From Timaviella obliquedivisa GSE-PSE-MK23-08B (lineage in GTDB: Bacteria > Cyanobacteriota > Cyanobacteriia > Elainellales > Elainellaceae): a DNA stretch of 64,000 bases. This document shows positions 1 to 8,345 of the stretch, one piece after another. Each line of letters starts with the position of its first letter. The first letter of the stretch is position 1. Both the position numbers and the translations under genes were made by a program. Under the pieces are notes generated by a model that ran no database searches, had not been told where the DNA came from, and was given only the letters and a program-made list of their open reading frames with translations. Location of the stretch: the NCBI GenBank assembly GCA_019358855.1, contig JAHHII010000004.1, forward strand, positions 372,001-436,000. Reading direction: 5' to 3'.

Positions 1-1
1 C

Positions 2-1411
2 GTGCCTGTCAATGCTGGAACGGGCACAGGCGCAACTCCAGCAGCTAATACTGCACCTGTGTTAGCGATCAATGCTCCGCTGTCACTGACCAAAGGAACG
101 CCCACGATTTTCAACGGTAACTTGCTAAAAGCCACCGATGCCGAACAAAATTCCAGCCAACTGGTCTACACCCTGACTCAATTACCAGAAGCAGGTCTGC
201 TGAAACTTAATGGCGATCGCCTTAAAGCCGGAGGCACCTTTACCCAAGCCGATATTGATGCGGGTCGCCTCGTATACAACAGCCTAGGGCGCACCCAACG
301 ACTGACTAACAACAGTACCAATAACTTCTCTCCTCAAATTTCTGGCTCCAATGTCGTCTGGCAAGGCAGCGGCGGCACCGATGGTGGCACAGACGCTGAA
401 ATTTTCTTTTTCAACGGCAGCACCACCACCCAACTGACCACCAACAGTACCGGTGACTTCTCTCCTCAAATTTCTGGCTCTAATGTCGTCTGGAGGGGCA
501 GTGGCGGCACCGATGGTGGCACAGACGCTGAAATTTTCTTTTTTAACGGCAGCACCACCACTCAACTCACTACCAACAATACCTTTGACTTCGATCCTCA
601 AATTTCTGGCTCCAATGTCGTCTGGAGGGGCAGCGGCGGCACCGATGGCGGCACAGACGCTGAAATTTTCTTTTTCAACGGCACCACCACCACTCAACTT
701 AGTACTAACAGTACCAATGACTTCGACCCTCAAATTTCTGGCTCTAATGTCGTCTGGAGGGGCAGCGGCGGCACCGATGGCGGCACAGACGCTGAAATTT
801 TCTTTTTCAACGGCACCACCACCACTCAACTGACCACCAATAGTACCAATGACTTCTCTCCTCAAATTTCTGGCTCCAATGTCGTCTGGTATGGCAGCGG
901 CGGCACCGATGGCGGCACAGACGCTGAAATTTTCTTTTTCAACGGCAGCACCATCACTCAACTGACCACCAACAGTGCCGATGACTTCGACCCTCAAATT
1001 TCTGGCTCCAATGTCGTCTGGTATGGCAGTGGCGGCACCGATGGCGGCATAGACCGTGAGATTTTCTTTTTCAATGGCAGCACCACCACTCAACTCACTA
1101 CCAACAGCGCCAATGACTTCGACCCTCAAATTTCTGGCTCCAATGTCGTCTGGCAAGGCAGTGGCGGTACCGATGGCGGCACAGACACTGAAATTTTCTT
1201 TTTCAACGGCAGCACCACTCAACTCACTACCAACAGTACCGAGGACTTCTCTCCTCAAATTTCTGGCTCCAATGTCGCTTGGACTAGCATCGTGGGCGTC
1301 ACCTTTGAGACTTTCTTTGGTAATTTGGCAACGAATGATAGCTTTGGCTTTACGGTTGCCGATGGGGTGGGCGGAGCAACCAATGGCACTTTTAACCTGA
1401 CGTTGAGATAG
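2..1411 (+). CDS. Surface-type protein with cadherin-like segment and 7 near-identical beta-propeller repeats (5' end missing)
   Basis: The reading frame is open to the left edge, so the true start lies upstream and only the C-terminal part is seen. The first ~100 residues resemble cadherin/CSPG-like modules (ATDAEQNSSQLVYTLTQLPE, then TQADIDAGRLVY). Then follow seven units of about 44 residues with PQISGSNVVW, GGTDGGTDAEIFFFNG and TQLTTNS, plus a partial eighth. Such W-G-x-D-G-x-D-x-E-I-F repeats are typical of secreted bacterial beta-propeller proteins, and seven units fit one closed propeller. The last ~45 residues (NDSFGFTVADGVGG) look like another cadherin/Ig-like strand. Function is probably extracellular binding or adhesion; this is inference. 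The units are nearly identical in DNA, pointing to recent duplication or gene conversion. Confidence 0.8.
   Translation: MPVNAGTGTGATPAANTAPVLAINAPLSLTKGTPTIFNGNLLKATDAEQNSSQLVYTLTQLPEAGLLKLNGDRLKAGGTFTQADIDAGRLVYNSLGRTQRLTNNSTNNFSPQISGSNVVWQGSGGTDGGTDAEIFFFNGSTTTQLTTNSTGDFSPQISGSNVVWRGSGGTDGGTDAEIFFFNGSTTTQLTTNNTFDFDPQISGSNVVWRGSGGTDGGTDAEIFFFNGTTTTQLSTNSTNDFDPQISGSNVVWRGSGGTDGGTDAEIFFFNGTTTTQLTTNSTNDFSPQISGSNVVWYGSGGTDGGTDAEIFFFNGSTITQLTTNSADDFDPQISGSNVVWYGSGGTDGGIDREIFFFNGSTTTQLTTNSANDFDPQISGSNVVWQGSGGTDGGTDTEIFFFNGSTTQLTTNSTEDFSPQISGSNVAWTSIVGVTFETFFGNLATNDSFGFTVADGVGGATNGTFNLTLR
326..1290 (+). repeat. Tandem 132-bp coding repeat array
   Basis: Seven full units start at 326, 458, 590 and so on every 132 bp (the seventh is 129 bp), followed by a partial unit from 1247. 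Each encodes 44 residues, so the array stays in frame, and long frames are also open on other strands as a by-product. Differences between units are few and cluster at the residue after VVW (Q, R or Y) and at the F-S/F-D position. Confidence 0.9.
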
Positions 1412-1445
1412 AAGGATATTGAGCTATCTGACTAGCTTGGGGCGA

Positions 1446-1706
1446 TTATTTCAGGGCAAAGGGCTGGTCATAGATGCGATGGATGTGAAATTCCAGGACC
1501 GTTTGTTGACCAGCCCAACGCAACTGGGTAATCACCACATCAGCATGGGCACACCAAGCCTCATCGACAAGCTGAAGCGGCACGTCGATCGGGAAAATGC
1601 GATAGCCCGATTTTGTAGCTTTGTGAACTGCATTGATTTCTATTATCGTTGGAAATTCTGTTCCATTTAGCTTTACGATGCTGTTCACTTGACAAGGCAT
1701 TCCCAT
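1446..1706 (-). CDS. DUF2584-family small protein
   Basis: This 86-residue protein begins MGMPCQVNSIVKL and contains SGYRIFPIDVPLQLVDEAW and ADVVITQLRW. I recognise this as the cyanobacterial DUF2584 pattern, a short soluble protein of unknown function. It has no signal peptide or membrane segment. Its 3' end lies 35 bp from the end of the convergent surface-protein gene. A frame on the opposite strand over the same DNA (1419-1670) lacks family features and is taken as a shadow. The start at 1706 gives the family's usual N-terminus. Confidence 0.75.
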   Translation of the reverse strand: MGMPCQVNSIVKLNGTEFPTIIEINAVHKATKSGYRIFPIDVPLQLVDEAWCAHADVVITQLRWAGQQTVLEFHIHRIYDQPFALK

Positions 1707-2018
1707 ATATTTTCACTTGTAGATTTTGTGTCAGTTTCAAGGTACAACACAAGATGTTTTGTTAAGTTTATGAAAGTGGGCGATCGCGCTCTTGTCCAGA
1801 ATGTTTTTTCAAGACGTGTTTGATAATTTCGCCCTATCATTTCCGAGGTATTTAGACAACTTACAAATGGTTTCCCAGTCTTCAAATCAACCCGCAGAAT
1901 AAAGAGTGATTGTCGCATTAATTGATTTTTACTCAGTATAGATGTACCATTTCGGTTAAGCGATCGCCATCTAACTCCCTAAGTTAAACTTAAGATAACC
2001 GCATGAGTCCTGCAACTT
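1707..2018. other. Intergenic region without identified gene
   Basis: This is AT-rich spacer between the DUF2584 gene and the Uma2 remnant. A 77-codon frame crosses it on the minus strand, but it overlaps the DUF2584 start and shows no recognisable motif. I see no hairpin terminator or clear promoter. Confidence 0.4.
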
Positions 2019-2220
2019 ATGACCATTGCCAAACTTCCTATATCTACCGAGACAATTGTTCTGCCGTACAACTTAGAAAGTGATGAGCCTGAGTTGGAAA
2101 GTGATTTGCACCGTGATCAAATTGATATCTTAATTGAAGTGCCTGAAAACACAGTGGAAAAATCGGCATGATTATTATGCCACAGGTAATTTAACAATGA
2201 CCCGTTTTAAGGCACCATAA
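2019..2220 (+). pseudogene. Uma2-family nuclease remnant, frameshifted and truncated
   Basis: A 51-codon frame from ATG 2019 encodes LPYNLESDEPELESDLHRDQ, similar to the N-terminus of Uma2 (DUF820) proteins, and stops at 2169-2171. In the +1 frame the DNA continues directly with DYYATGNLTM (2170-2199), which matches the next conserved Uma2 block (compare VGGNMFVYY in the intact copy downstream). That frame then ends at 2220. The internal stretch between the two blocks is shortened and the catalytic core is gone. It is best read as a decayed paralog of the neighbouring Uma2 gene. Confidence 0.6.
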
Positions 2221-2245
2221 TGAGGGCAGCACATCCGATTAACCC

Positions 2246-4447
2246 ATGACCGCCAACTTGATTCCCCCTACTTCCGCTGATTCTCTAGAACAATCGCTCA
2301 AGCATTTCTTTGGCTACGATCGCTTCCGTTTAGGGCAAAAAGAAATCATTGAGGCGGCGCTAGAGAACCAGGATTTGCTGGTAATTATGCCTACGGGGGG
2401 TGGCAAGTCGATGTGTTTTCAGCTTCCGGCGCTGCTGAAGCCAGGACTAATGATTGTGGTGTCGCCATTAATTGCGTTGATGCAAGATCAGGTGCAAGCG
2501 TTGCAAGATAATGGCATTAGCGCCACTTTTCTCAATAGCACGGTCACTTCGCCAGAGGTGCGGCAACGAGCGAGCGACATTTTGAGCGGTCAAACCAAGC
2601 TGCTGTACGTAGCACCGGAGCGGCTATTTGGCGAACAGTTTTTAGAGTTTTTAGATCAAGTTAAAGAGAAAGTTGGCATCTCGACTTTTGCCATTGACGA
2701 AGCGCATTGTGTATCGGAATGGGGGCATGATTTTCGCCCAGAGTATCGCCAGCTTAAAGAGATTCGTCAGCGCTATCCCGATGTACCCGTGATGGCATTA
2801 ACGGCGACCGCCACCGAGCGTGTGCGGCTCGATATCCATAATCAACTGGCACTGCGATCGCCCCTCGTCCATGTTTCTAGCTTCAATCGTCAGAACCTTT
2901 ACTACGAGGTTCGCCCCAAACAAAAACGCTCTTACGAAGATCTGCGCCAAATTATTCGGCAAACGCCTGGCTCAGGAATTGTGTATTGCCTCAGCCGCAA
3001 AAAAGTAGACGAAATTACCTATCGGTTGCAGCAAGATGGCATTGAGGCGTTACCTTATCATGCTGGATTGGGTGACAAAGAGCGATCGCAAAACCAAACT
3101 CGCTTCATTCGAGATGATGTTCGAGTAATGGTTGCTACCGTTGCATTTGGCATGGGCATTAATAAACCTGACGTTCGTTTTGTCGTTCATTTTGATTTGC
3201 CGCGAAACTTAGAAGGCTATTACCAGGAGTCAGGACGAGCCGGACGGGATGGCGAACCCTCGCAGTGTTTGCTGTTTTTGAGCTACGGCGATGTTAAAAC
3301 CGTCGAGTATTTAATTGAGCAAAAAACCGATCCTAACGAACAACAAATTGCCCGTCAGCAGTTGCGCCAAGTCATTGACTATGCCGAGGGCACCCATTGC
3401 CGCCGCAGCATTCAACTCAGCTATTTTGGTGAACGTTTTGAAGGCAACTGCGGCAACTGCGATAACTGCCTTCGCCCCCAACCGACTGAAGATTGGACAC
3501 TAGAAGCCCAAAAATTCCTATCCTGCGTGGCTCGGTGCAAAGAGCGCTTTGGCATGAAGTACATCATTGATGTGTTGCGCGGCTCCAAGGATAAGCGCGT
3601 ATTGGCAAATAGACACAACGAGCTTTCTACTTACGGCATTGGCAAAAATCACACTGCCGACGATTGGCGCGTGTTAGGGCGATCGCTTTTACACCAGGGC
3701 TTGCTAGAAGAAACCACCGATGGCTACTCGGTCTTACGCCTTAATGCCCAAAGCTGGGAAGTGATGCGGAAGCTGCGTACCGTCGAAGTGGCTCTGCCTA
3801 ACCAGGTCAGCGAAGCCAAAGAAGAAATCTCCAGCGCCCGTCGTGCTAATGCCGAGCTATTGTTCGATCGCCTCCGGTCGCTGCGCAAGTCGATCGCTGA
3901 CTCCCAATCAGTGCCGCCCTACGTAGTTTTTGCCGACTCTAGCCTCAAGCTGATGTCGCAACAGCAACCCCAAACGATTGAAGAATTCTCCGAAATCTCT
4001 GGCGTGGGAAGCCACAAATTAGCGCAATATGGCGATCGCTTCATCACCGAAATCCGTCTTTTTTGTGAAGAACAGGGCATTCCTCTACAGCGGTCGGCAG
4101 GGGTAGCGCCGCCACCTCCGCCACCCCGTGAAACCACCCTCAACGCGACACATTTCCTCACCCTCGAACTCTATCAACGAGGGCATAGACCCGCTGAAAT
4201 TGCTGAGAAACGGGGCTTGCGCTTAAGTACCGTTATGGATCACTTAGGATCACTTGTGGAAGCCGGAAAAGAGGTTGATTTAGAAGGGTTGGTGTCGGCA
4301 GAACGACGATCGCACATTGAAGGAGCGATCGAAATAGCGGGAGCTGCCTCGCTGCGGGCAATCCGCGATCGGCTTGACGAAACCTATGACTACAACGAGA
4401 TTCGCTTAGTGCGGGCGCTTTGGCGACGCACCAGTTCCTCAGAATAG
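2246..4447 (+). CDS. recQ: ATP-dependent DNA helicase RecQ
   Basis: This superfamily 2 3'-5' helicase (733 aa) acts in recombination and fork repair. Visible are Walker A TGGGKS at residues 50-55, DEAH at 151-154, and the motif VI region ESGRAGRDG at 328-336. The RecQ C-terminal zinc site has Cys385, 402, 405 and 408 (NCGNCDNC). An HRDC-like domain spans roughly 530-605, with the helix-hairpin segment ISGVGSHKL. The last ~100 residues (LTLELYQRGHRPAEIAEKRG) form a helix-turn-helix C-terminal extension found in a subset of RecQ proteins. A proline run (PPPPPP) links it. Length and domain order are normal. The start at 2246 is the first ATG and gives the expected short leader before the helicase core. 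Confidence 0.97.
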   Translation: MTANLIPPTSADSLEQSLKHFFGYDRFRLGQKEIIEAALENQDLLVIMPTGGGKSMCFQLPALLKPGLMIVVSPLIALMQDQVQALQDNGISATFLNSTVTSPEVRQRASDILSGQTKLLYVAPERLFGEQFLEFLDQVKEKVGISTFAIDEAHCVSEWGHDFRPEYRQLKEIRQRYPDVPVMALTATATERVRLDIHNQLALRSPLVHVSSFNRQNLYYEVRPKQKRSYEDLRQIIRQTPGSGIVYCLSRKKVDEITYRLQQDGIEALPYHAGLGDKERSQNQTRFIRDDVRVMVATVAFGMGINKPDVRFVVHFDLPRNLEGYYQESGRAGRDGEPSQCLLFLSYGDVKTVEYLIEQKTDPNEQQIARQQLRQVIDYAEGTHCRRSIQLSYFGERFEGNCGNCDNCLRPQPTEDWTLEAQKFLSCVARCKERFGMKYIIDVLRGSKDKRVLANRHNELSTYGIGKNHTADDWRVLGRSLLHQGLLEETTDGYSVLRLNAQSWEVMRKLRTVEVALPNQVSEAKEEISSARRANAELLFDRLRSLRKSIADSQSVPPYVVFADSSLKLMSQQQPQTIEEFSEISGVGSHKLAQYGDRFITEIRLFCEEQGIPLQRSAGVAPPPPPPRETTLNATHFLTLELYQRGHRPAEIAEKRGLRLSTVMDHLGSLVEAGKEVDLEGLVSAERRSHIEGAIEIAGAASLRAIRDRLDETYDYNEIRLVRALWRRTSSSE

Positions 4448-4488
4448 CGCCACAGGATAAACTAAATCTAATGATTTCAGGAGAAGCC

Positions 4489-5265
4489 ATGCCGATCGAC
4501 ATCGAAGCTGCCCTACTCGCCGAGTTCCAATACTACGGAATCGAAGTTTCCCCTGCCGACATCACGGCTCTCACCGAAGATGACCTCCCTTATGATGACG
4601 GTATTCCAATGGAAACTCCGCGCCACGCGTCTCAAATGCACTTGCTCATTGAACCGCTGCAATTGTACTTACCGCGTCGACGCGACTGCTTCATTGGGGG
4701 CAATATGTTTGTATACTACAGCCTTGATCAAGCTCGTAACAAAGACTTTAAAGGGCCAGATTTTTTTGTTGTGCTTGATGTACCTCAACGGGAGCGTAAA
4801 AGCTGGATCGCTTGGCAAGAAAACGATCGCCTCCCTAATGTGATTGTGGAACTGATGTCGCCCAGCACCGCAGAAAATGATAGAGAAGAGAAAAAACTAA
4901 CCTATCAAAACAAACTGCGGGTTCCTGAGTATTTTATATTTGAGCCGTTTCTCTACGAATGGTCGGGTTTTAGATTGCAAGAGGGCGTTTATGAACCCAT
5001 TCAGCCCGATGCCTCTGGGCAGTTGTTGAGCCAAGAACTAGGATTGGTGCTGCGAAGATGGGAAGGCAGCTATGAAGAAATTGAGTCCAATTGGATTCGG
5101 TGGGCATTGCCGGATGGAACTTTGCTACCGATTCATGCAGAACTCGTTCAGCAAGAAAAACAACGGGCAGAGCAAGAAAAACAACGGGCAGAGCAGGAGA
5201 AACAACGGGCAGATCGATTAGCAGAACGTTTAAGAAGTATGGGAATAGATCCGGATGAACTTTGA
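4489..5265 (+). CDS. Uma2-family (DUF820) nuclease-fold protein with C-terminal coiled coil
   Basis: The Uma2 family has a PD-(D/E)XK-like fold and is expanded in cyanobacteria; its cellular role is not settled. Here are GGNMFVYYS, the GPDFFVVLDVP block (conserved Asp) and the NVIVELMSPST block, with the usual spacing. The C-terminal 40 residues are highly charged, with three EKQRAEQ-type heptads (5150-5212) that should form a coiled coil. I chose ATG 4489 because AGGAG lies at 4479-4483; earlier in-frame starts (4420, 4471) overlap recQ or lack a ribosome site. The gene follows recQ by about 40 bp and overlaps aroK by 11 bp, so co-transcription is likely but functionally unexplained. Confidence 0.85.
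   Translation: MPIDIEAALLAEFQYYGIEVSPADITALTEDDLPYDDGIPMETPRHASQMHLLIEPLQLYLPRRRDCFIGGNMFVYYSLDQARNKDFKGPDFFVVLDVPQRERKSWIAWQENDRLPNVIVELMSPSTAENDREEKKLTYQNKLRVPEYFIFEPFLYEWSGFRLQEGVYEPIQPDASGQLLSQELGLVLRRWEGSYEEIESNWIRWALPDGTLLPIHAELVQQEKQRAEQEKQRAEQEKQRADRLAERLRSMGIDPDEL
5150..5212 (+). repeat. Three 21-bp in-frame repeats (EKQRAEQ heptads)
   Basis: The unit CAAGAAAAACAACGGGCAGA recurs three times, the third with synonymous changes (GAG AAA). It encodes a heptad in a predicted coiled coil. This kind of array changes copy number by slippage. Confidence 0.8.
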
Positions 5266-5839
5266 TTTCAAGAAAGTCAATCTTTATTTAGTTGGTATGA
5301 TGGGGGCTGGAAAATCGACGCTAGGAAAGCTGTTGGCGCAGGAGTTAGGCTATCGGTTTTTGGATACTGATGCGGTGATTGAGGCGGCAGCAGGGCAACC
5401 TGTAACCGAAATCTTTGCAACATCGGGAGAAGCGGCGTTTCGAGAATTAGAAACCCAGGTTTTAGGACAGGCAGCAGCTTATCAGCAAATGGCGATCGCC
5501 ACAGGCGGCGGTATTGTTCTACAACGCCAAAACTGGAGCTATCTTCGCCACGGCATTGTCATCTGGCTGGATGTATCAGTAGAGCAACTGTGCGATCGCC
5601 TCCAAGGTGACAGCACCCGTCCTATCCTGCAAGGCGTTGACCTCTCGCAAAAACTCCAGACGCTTTTAGAACAACGCCAGCATCTCTATGCCCAAGCTGA
5701 TGTGCATATTATTGTCGGGGCTGATGAATCGCCTCAACAGTTGGCAATCCGAGTCTTAGAAGAAATTCAGAAATCTCTAAAGCCCGAAGTGCGTCCTCCG
5801 TCTGCATCAGAATTCACAGTTGAATACACCCAAAATTGA
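5255..5839 (+). CDS. aroK: Shikimate kinase
   Basis: The product phosphorylates shikimate at the 3-hydroxyl using ATP, step five of the shikimate pathway. The P-loop GMMGAGKST is at residues 14-22, DTD follows in FLDTDAVIE (shikimate and Mg binding), and the central ATGGGIVL and STRPIL (lid arginine) motifs are present. At 194 residues it is slightly longer than usual because of a C-terminal tail with no recognised domain. The start overlaps the last codons of the Uma2 gene, suggesting translational coupling. Next comes argB after 33 bp, so two amino-acid biosynthesis kinases sit side by side. Confidence 0.96.
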   Translation: MNFDFKKVNLYLVGMMGAGKSTLGKLLAQELGYRFLDTDAVIEAAAGQPVTEIFATSGEAAFRELETQVLGQAAAYQQMAIATGGGIVLQRQNWSYLRHGIVIWLDVSVEQLCDRLQGDSTRPILQGVDLSQKLQTLLEQRQHLYAQADVHIIVGADESPQQLAIRVLEEIQKSLKPEVRPPSASEFTVEYTQN

Positions 5840-5872
5840 TAGACTGCCAAGATATTATTTGCCATCCGCCCC

Positions 5873-6754
5873 ATGAAATGTGACCCTAATCCAGTTCAAA
5901 TCAACGATGCTACTCGCGTCCGAGTTCTAGGCGAAGCCCTGCCATACATTCAACAATTTGCTGGGCGCACGGTCGTTATTAAATACGGCGGCGCAGCCAT
6001 GAAAGATAGCCTCCTCAAAGAACTCGTACTGCGAGATGTAGTGCTGCTTTCTAGTTTTGGCTTACGTCCTGTTATTGTTCACGGTGGCGGCCCCGAAATT
6101 AATTCCTGGCTCGATAAATTGGGCATTGAGCCTCAATTCAAAAATGGTTTGCGCGTTACCGATGCTGCCACCATGGATGTTGTGGAAATGGTGCTGGTGG
6201 GTCGAGTCAATAAAGAAATTGTGGCATTAATTAATCAGGCTGGCGGCTTGGCTGTGGGGCTGTGTGGCAAAGATGCCAATATCATCATGGCGCGTCCTGA
6301 AGGGCAAGAGGGCATTGGCTTTGTGGGAGAAGTGAGCAGCATTAACGTTGAGCTAGTAAAACTGCTGGTAGAGAGTGGCTATATTCCAGTTATTTCTAGT
6401 GTTGCTGCCGATAGAACTGGGCAATCGTACAATGTTAATGCCGATACGGTAGCGGGTGAACTGGCGGCGGCTTTAGGGGCAGAAAAACTCATTCTATTGA
6501 CCGATACCCCTGGCATTTTACGCGACTATCATGATCCTTCTACCATCATGACAATGTTGGATATCAGTGAAGCCCGCAAATTGATTGACTCTGGCATTGT
6601 CGGTGGCGGTATGATTCCTAAGGTGAGTTGCTGTGTACGATCGCTAGCCCAGGGCGTTCGGGCAGCCCATATTATCGATGGTCGCATTGCCAATGCGCTG
6701 CTGCTAGAAATTTTTACTGATGATGCTGGAATTGGCACCAAAATCGTGGCATAG
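5873..6754 (+). CDS. argB: Acetylglutamate kinase (NAGK)
   Basis: The enzyme phosphorylates N-acetylglutamate, the controlling step of arginine synthesis. Motifs seen are [20 protein letters not shown] (substrate and phosphate loops), the [12 protein letters not shown] segment and GGGMIPKV near the C-terminus. The length, 293 aa, is typical. In cyanobacteria this enzyme is the classical partner of the PII protein, which relieves arginine inhibition. That matters here because a PirA-like small gene, whose known relative competes for PII, lies in the same window at 25622. The next gene starts 15 bp downstream. Confidence 0.97.
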   Translation: MKCDPNPVQINDATRVRVLGEALPYIQQFAGRTVVIKYGGAAMKDSLLKELVLRDVVLLSSFGLRPVIVHGGGPEINSWLDKLGIEPQFKNGLRVTDAATMDVVEMVLVGRVNKEIVALINQAGGLAVGLCGKDANIIMARPEGQEGIGFVGEVSSINVELVKLLVESGYIPVISSVAADRTGQSYNVNADTVAGELAAALGAEKLILLTDTPGILRDYHDPSTIMTMLDISEARKLIDSGIVGGGMIPKVSCCVRSLAQGVRAAHIIDGRIANALLLEIFTDDAGIGTKIVA

Positions 6755-6769
6755 ATAGAAGAACTATTG

Positions 6770-7291
6770 ATGATGACAGAAAACTTAGAACTTGTTCGCC
6801 AACAGTTTCAAACTGGACAAAACGCTTTTGAACGCGGGCTGTACCGCCAGTCGATAGAAGCACTAGAAAAGGCAGTAAGTTTTGCCGATCGCAACTCGTC
6901 GCTAGGCGGAGAAGTGCAAATTTGGCTAGTGACTGCTTATCAGGCAGCAGATAAAAATATGGAAGCGATCGCCCTTTGCGAATCTCTAAGCAGCCACCCT
7001 GATGTCAAAGTCCGCAAACAAAGCCGCCGAATGATTGCCATTCTAAAAGCTCCTAAGCTCAAGCTGCGGGAAGAATGGATGACTAAGATTCCTGACCTGA
7101 CTAAGCTTGATGAAGCAAGCGGCAAGAACAAAAGAGCTTCCGGCTATCTGCCTCCTGCTCCGCGTCCACGTCCTAAGCCTGCTCCGGAGCCTGTTGACTT
7201 AAGCCAGGTTGAAACCAAGGATAATGGGTTTGTATGGATTGCTTTAGGGGCGATCGTGCTAACAATTTTGGGCTTGATTCTAGCGAGCTAA
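6770..7291 (+). CDS. Tail-anchored TPR-like protein, unknown function
   Basis: The first ~95 residues are helical and TPR-like (FQTGQNAFERGLYRQSIEAL, then LGGEVQIWLVTAYQAADKN). A proline-rich linker follows (PPAPRPRPKPAPEP). A single hydrophobic segment at the very C-terminus (FVWIALGAIVLTILGLILAS) predicts a tail-anchored membrane protein with its TPR part in the cytoplasm. I chose ATG 6770; an in-frame ATG follows directly and a TTG precedes it. It lies 15 bp after argB, so it is probably in the same transcript. Similar proteins are common in cyanobacteria without assigned function. Confidence 0.75.
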   Translation: MMTENLELVRQQFQTGQNAFERGLYRQSIEALEKAVSFADRNSSLGGEVQIWLVTAYQAADKNMEAIALCESLSSHPDVKVRKQSRRMIAILKAPKLKLREEWMTKIPDLTKLDEASGKNKRASGYLPPAPRPRPKPAPEPVDLSQVETKDNGFVWIALGAIVLTILGLILAS

Positions 7292-7359
7292 TTAGTCTCG
7301 TTAAAAACAAAAACTTATAGATGTTACTACGTTAAGACATCATTTGCTTAGAGAAGTTA

Positions 7360-8205
7360 CTAAGAGAAATGATTGCTGACCTTCTGCTCAGTGAATGCTT
7401 TGAACTCAATTGCGTCATGACTACAAAATAAACGGACTTCTTGAACGCGATCGTTTGCTAAGGCATGAAGCCGATCTTGATTATGCAACCGCGCCTCGCG
7501 GTCTACTTCCATCAGCCACTGGTAAGCCGTTAGTCCGGGTGTACAGTGACGATTTTCTGCGTCCATTTCGTGTCGATAAAAATAAGCATCTCCCGCATTT
7601 AACAACCAGCCTTCTGAAGTTGCAATTGCCACACCTGCATGACCCTTCGTATGCCCTTTCAGCGGAATCAGAAGAATTTCCGGGGGTAAGCCTTCCAAAT
7701 CACGAACGGCTTCAAAGCCAAACCAATGTTCGCCTCCTGGGGCATAATACTTCCAGTTTTTAACTTCATCCCATTGTTTTGGGCGGTAGCGTCCACTGGT
7801 AACAAAACCATGCCGATTCTGTGCGGCATCCTTTTCAGTTTGCATGACATGAACCGTTGCTTCAGGAAAATCCTCTAAACCACCTGCATGGTCAAAATCG
7901 AGATGAGTGAGGATAATATGCTGCACGTCATTTCTAGAAAAACCAAGTGCCTCAATTTGGGCGATCGCCGTATATTTGCGATCGAATTGCACGTTATTAA
8001 AATGTACAAAGAATGGACTAAGCCGCATGTAAGGAGATTGTACATCCCGCAGTCCAAAACCAGTGTCAACCAGAACTAATCCCTGATTCGTCTCAATCAA
8101 CAGACAATGGCAAACCAGTCGAGCCGTCAGCCCTTGACTAAAACCATCAAAGAGCGCACCTCCAACAGGACACATACAGCCACAATTTAGATGATGAATA
8201 TGCAT
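7360..8205 (-). CDS. MBL-fold metallo-hydrolase, N-acyl-homoserine-lactonase-like
   Basis: A metallo-beta-lactamase fold protein of 281 residues. The metal motif HxxxxDH is visible as ILTHLDFDHAGG, preceded by LVLVDTGFG. Further ligands are in PLKGHTKGHAG and NAGDAYFY. The overall plan resembles quorum-quenching lactonases (AiiA-like), but the substrate cannot be read from sequence, and other esters or lactones are possible. No signal peptide is seen, although the N-terminus has three cysteines (HLNCGCMCPVGG). It is transcribed away from argB and is not obviously in an operon. Confidence 0.85.
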   Translation of the reverse strand: MHIHHLNCGCMCPVGGALFDGFSQGLTARLVCHCLLIETNQGLVLVDTGFGLRDVQSPYMRLSPFFVHFNNVQFDRKYTAIAQIEALGFSRNDVQHIILTHLDFDHAGGLEDFPEATVHVMQTEKDAAQNRHGFVTSGRYRPKQWDEVKNWKYYAPGGEHWFGFEAVRDLEGLPPEILLIPLKGHTKGHAGVAIATSEGWLLNAGDAYFYRHEMDAENRHCTPGLTAYQWLMEVDREARLHNQDRLHALANDRVQEVRLFCSHDAIEFKAFTEQKVSNHFS

Positions 8206-8298
8206 AGCGCTAGTGCTACTTCCTGCTTACTGAAACGAGAAATCAAAAATTGTACCTTTAGTCAAAAAGCATAGTAGATAAAACCATAACTCCTTCAA

Positions 8299-8324
8299 AG
8301 CCCCTTTCCTTTAGGAGAGGGGTT
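8299..8324 (-). terminator. Imperfect hairpin downstream of the SDR gene
   Basis: CCCCTTTCC (8301-8309) pairs with GGAGAGGGG (8314-8322) with one mismatch around a 4-nt loop. It is 24 bp beyond the SDR stop on the minus strand. There is no clear T-run, so it may be a REP-type repeat rather than an intrinsic terminator. Confidence 0.4.
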
Positions 8325-8345
8325 TGGGGAGAGGTCGCTCTTAGA

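Noticed and set aside
284..1258. Long minus-strand open frame (324 codons) through the repeat array
   Set aside because: It is a by-product of the in-phase 132-bp repeats; the plus-strand frame has the recognisable propeller pattern, and the minus frame does not.
1685..1918. 77-codon minus-strand frame
   Set aside because: It overlaps the DUF2584 start and has no motif or ribosome site.
5150..5212. Possible CRISPR-like short repeats
   Set aside because: The units are directly adjacent, in frame and encode a coiled coil; there are no spacers.
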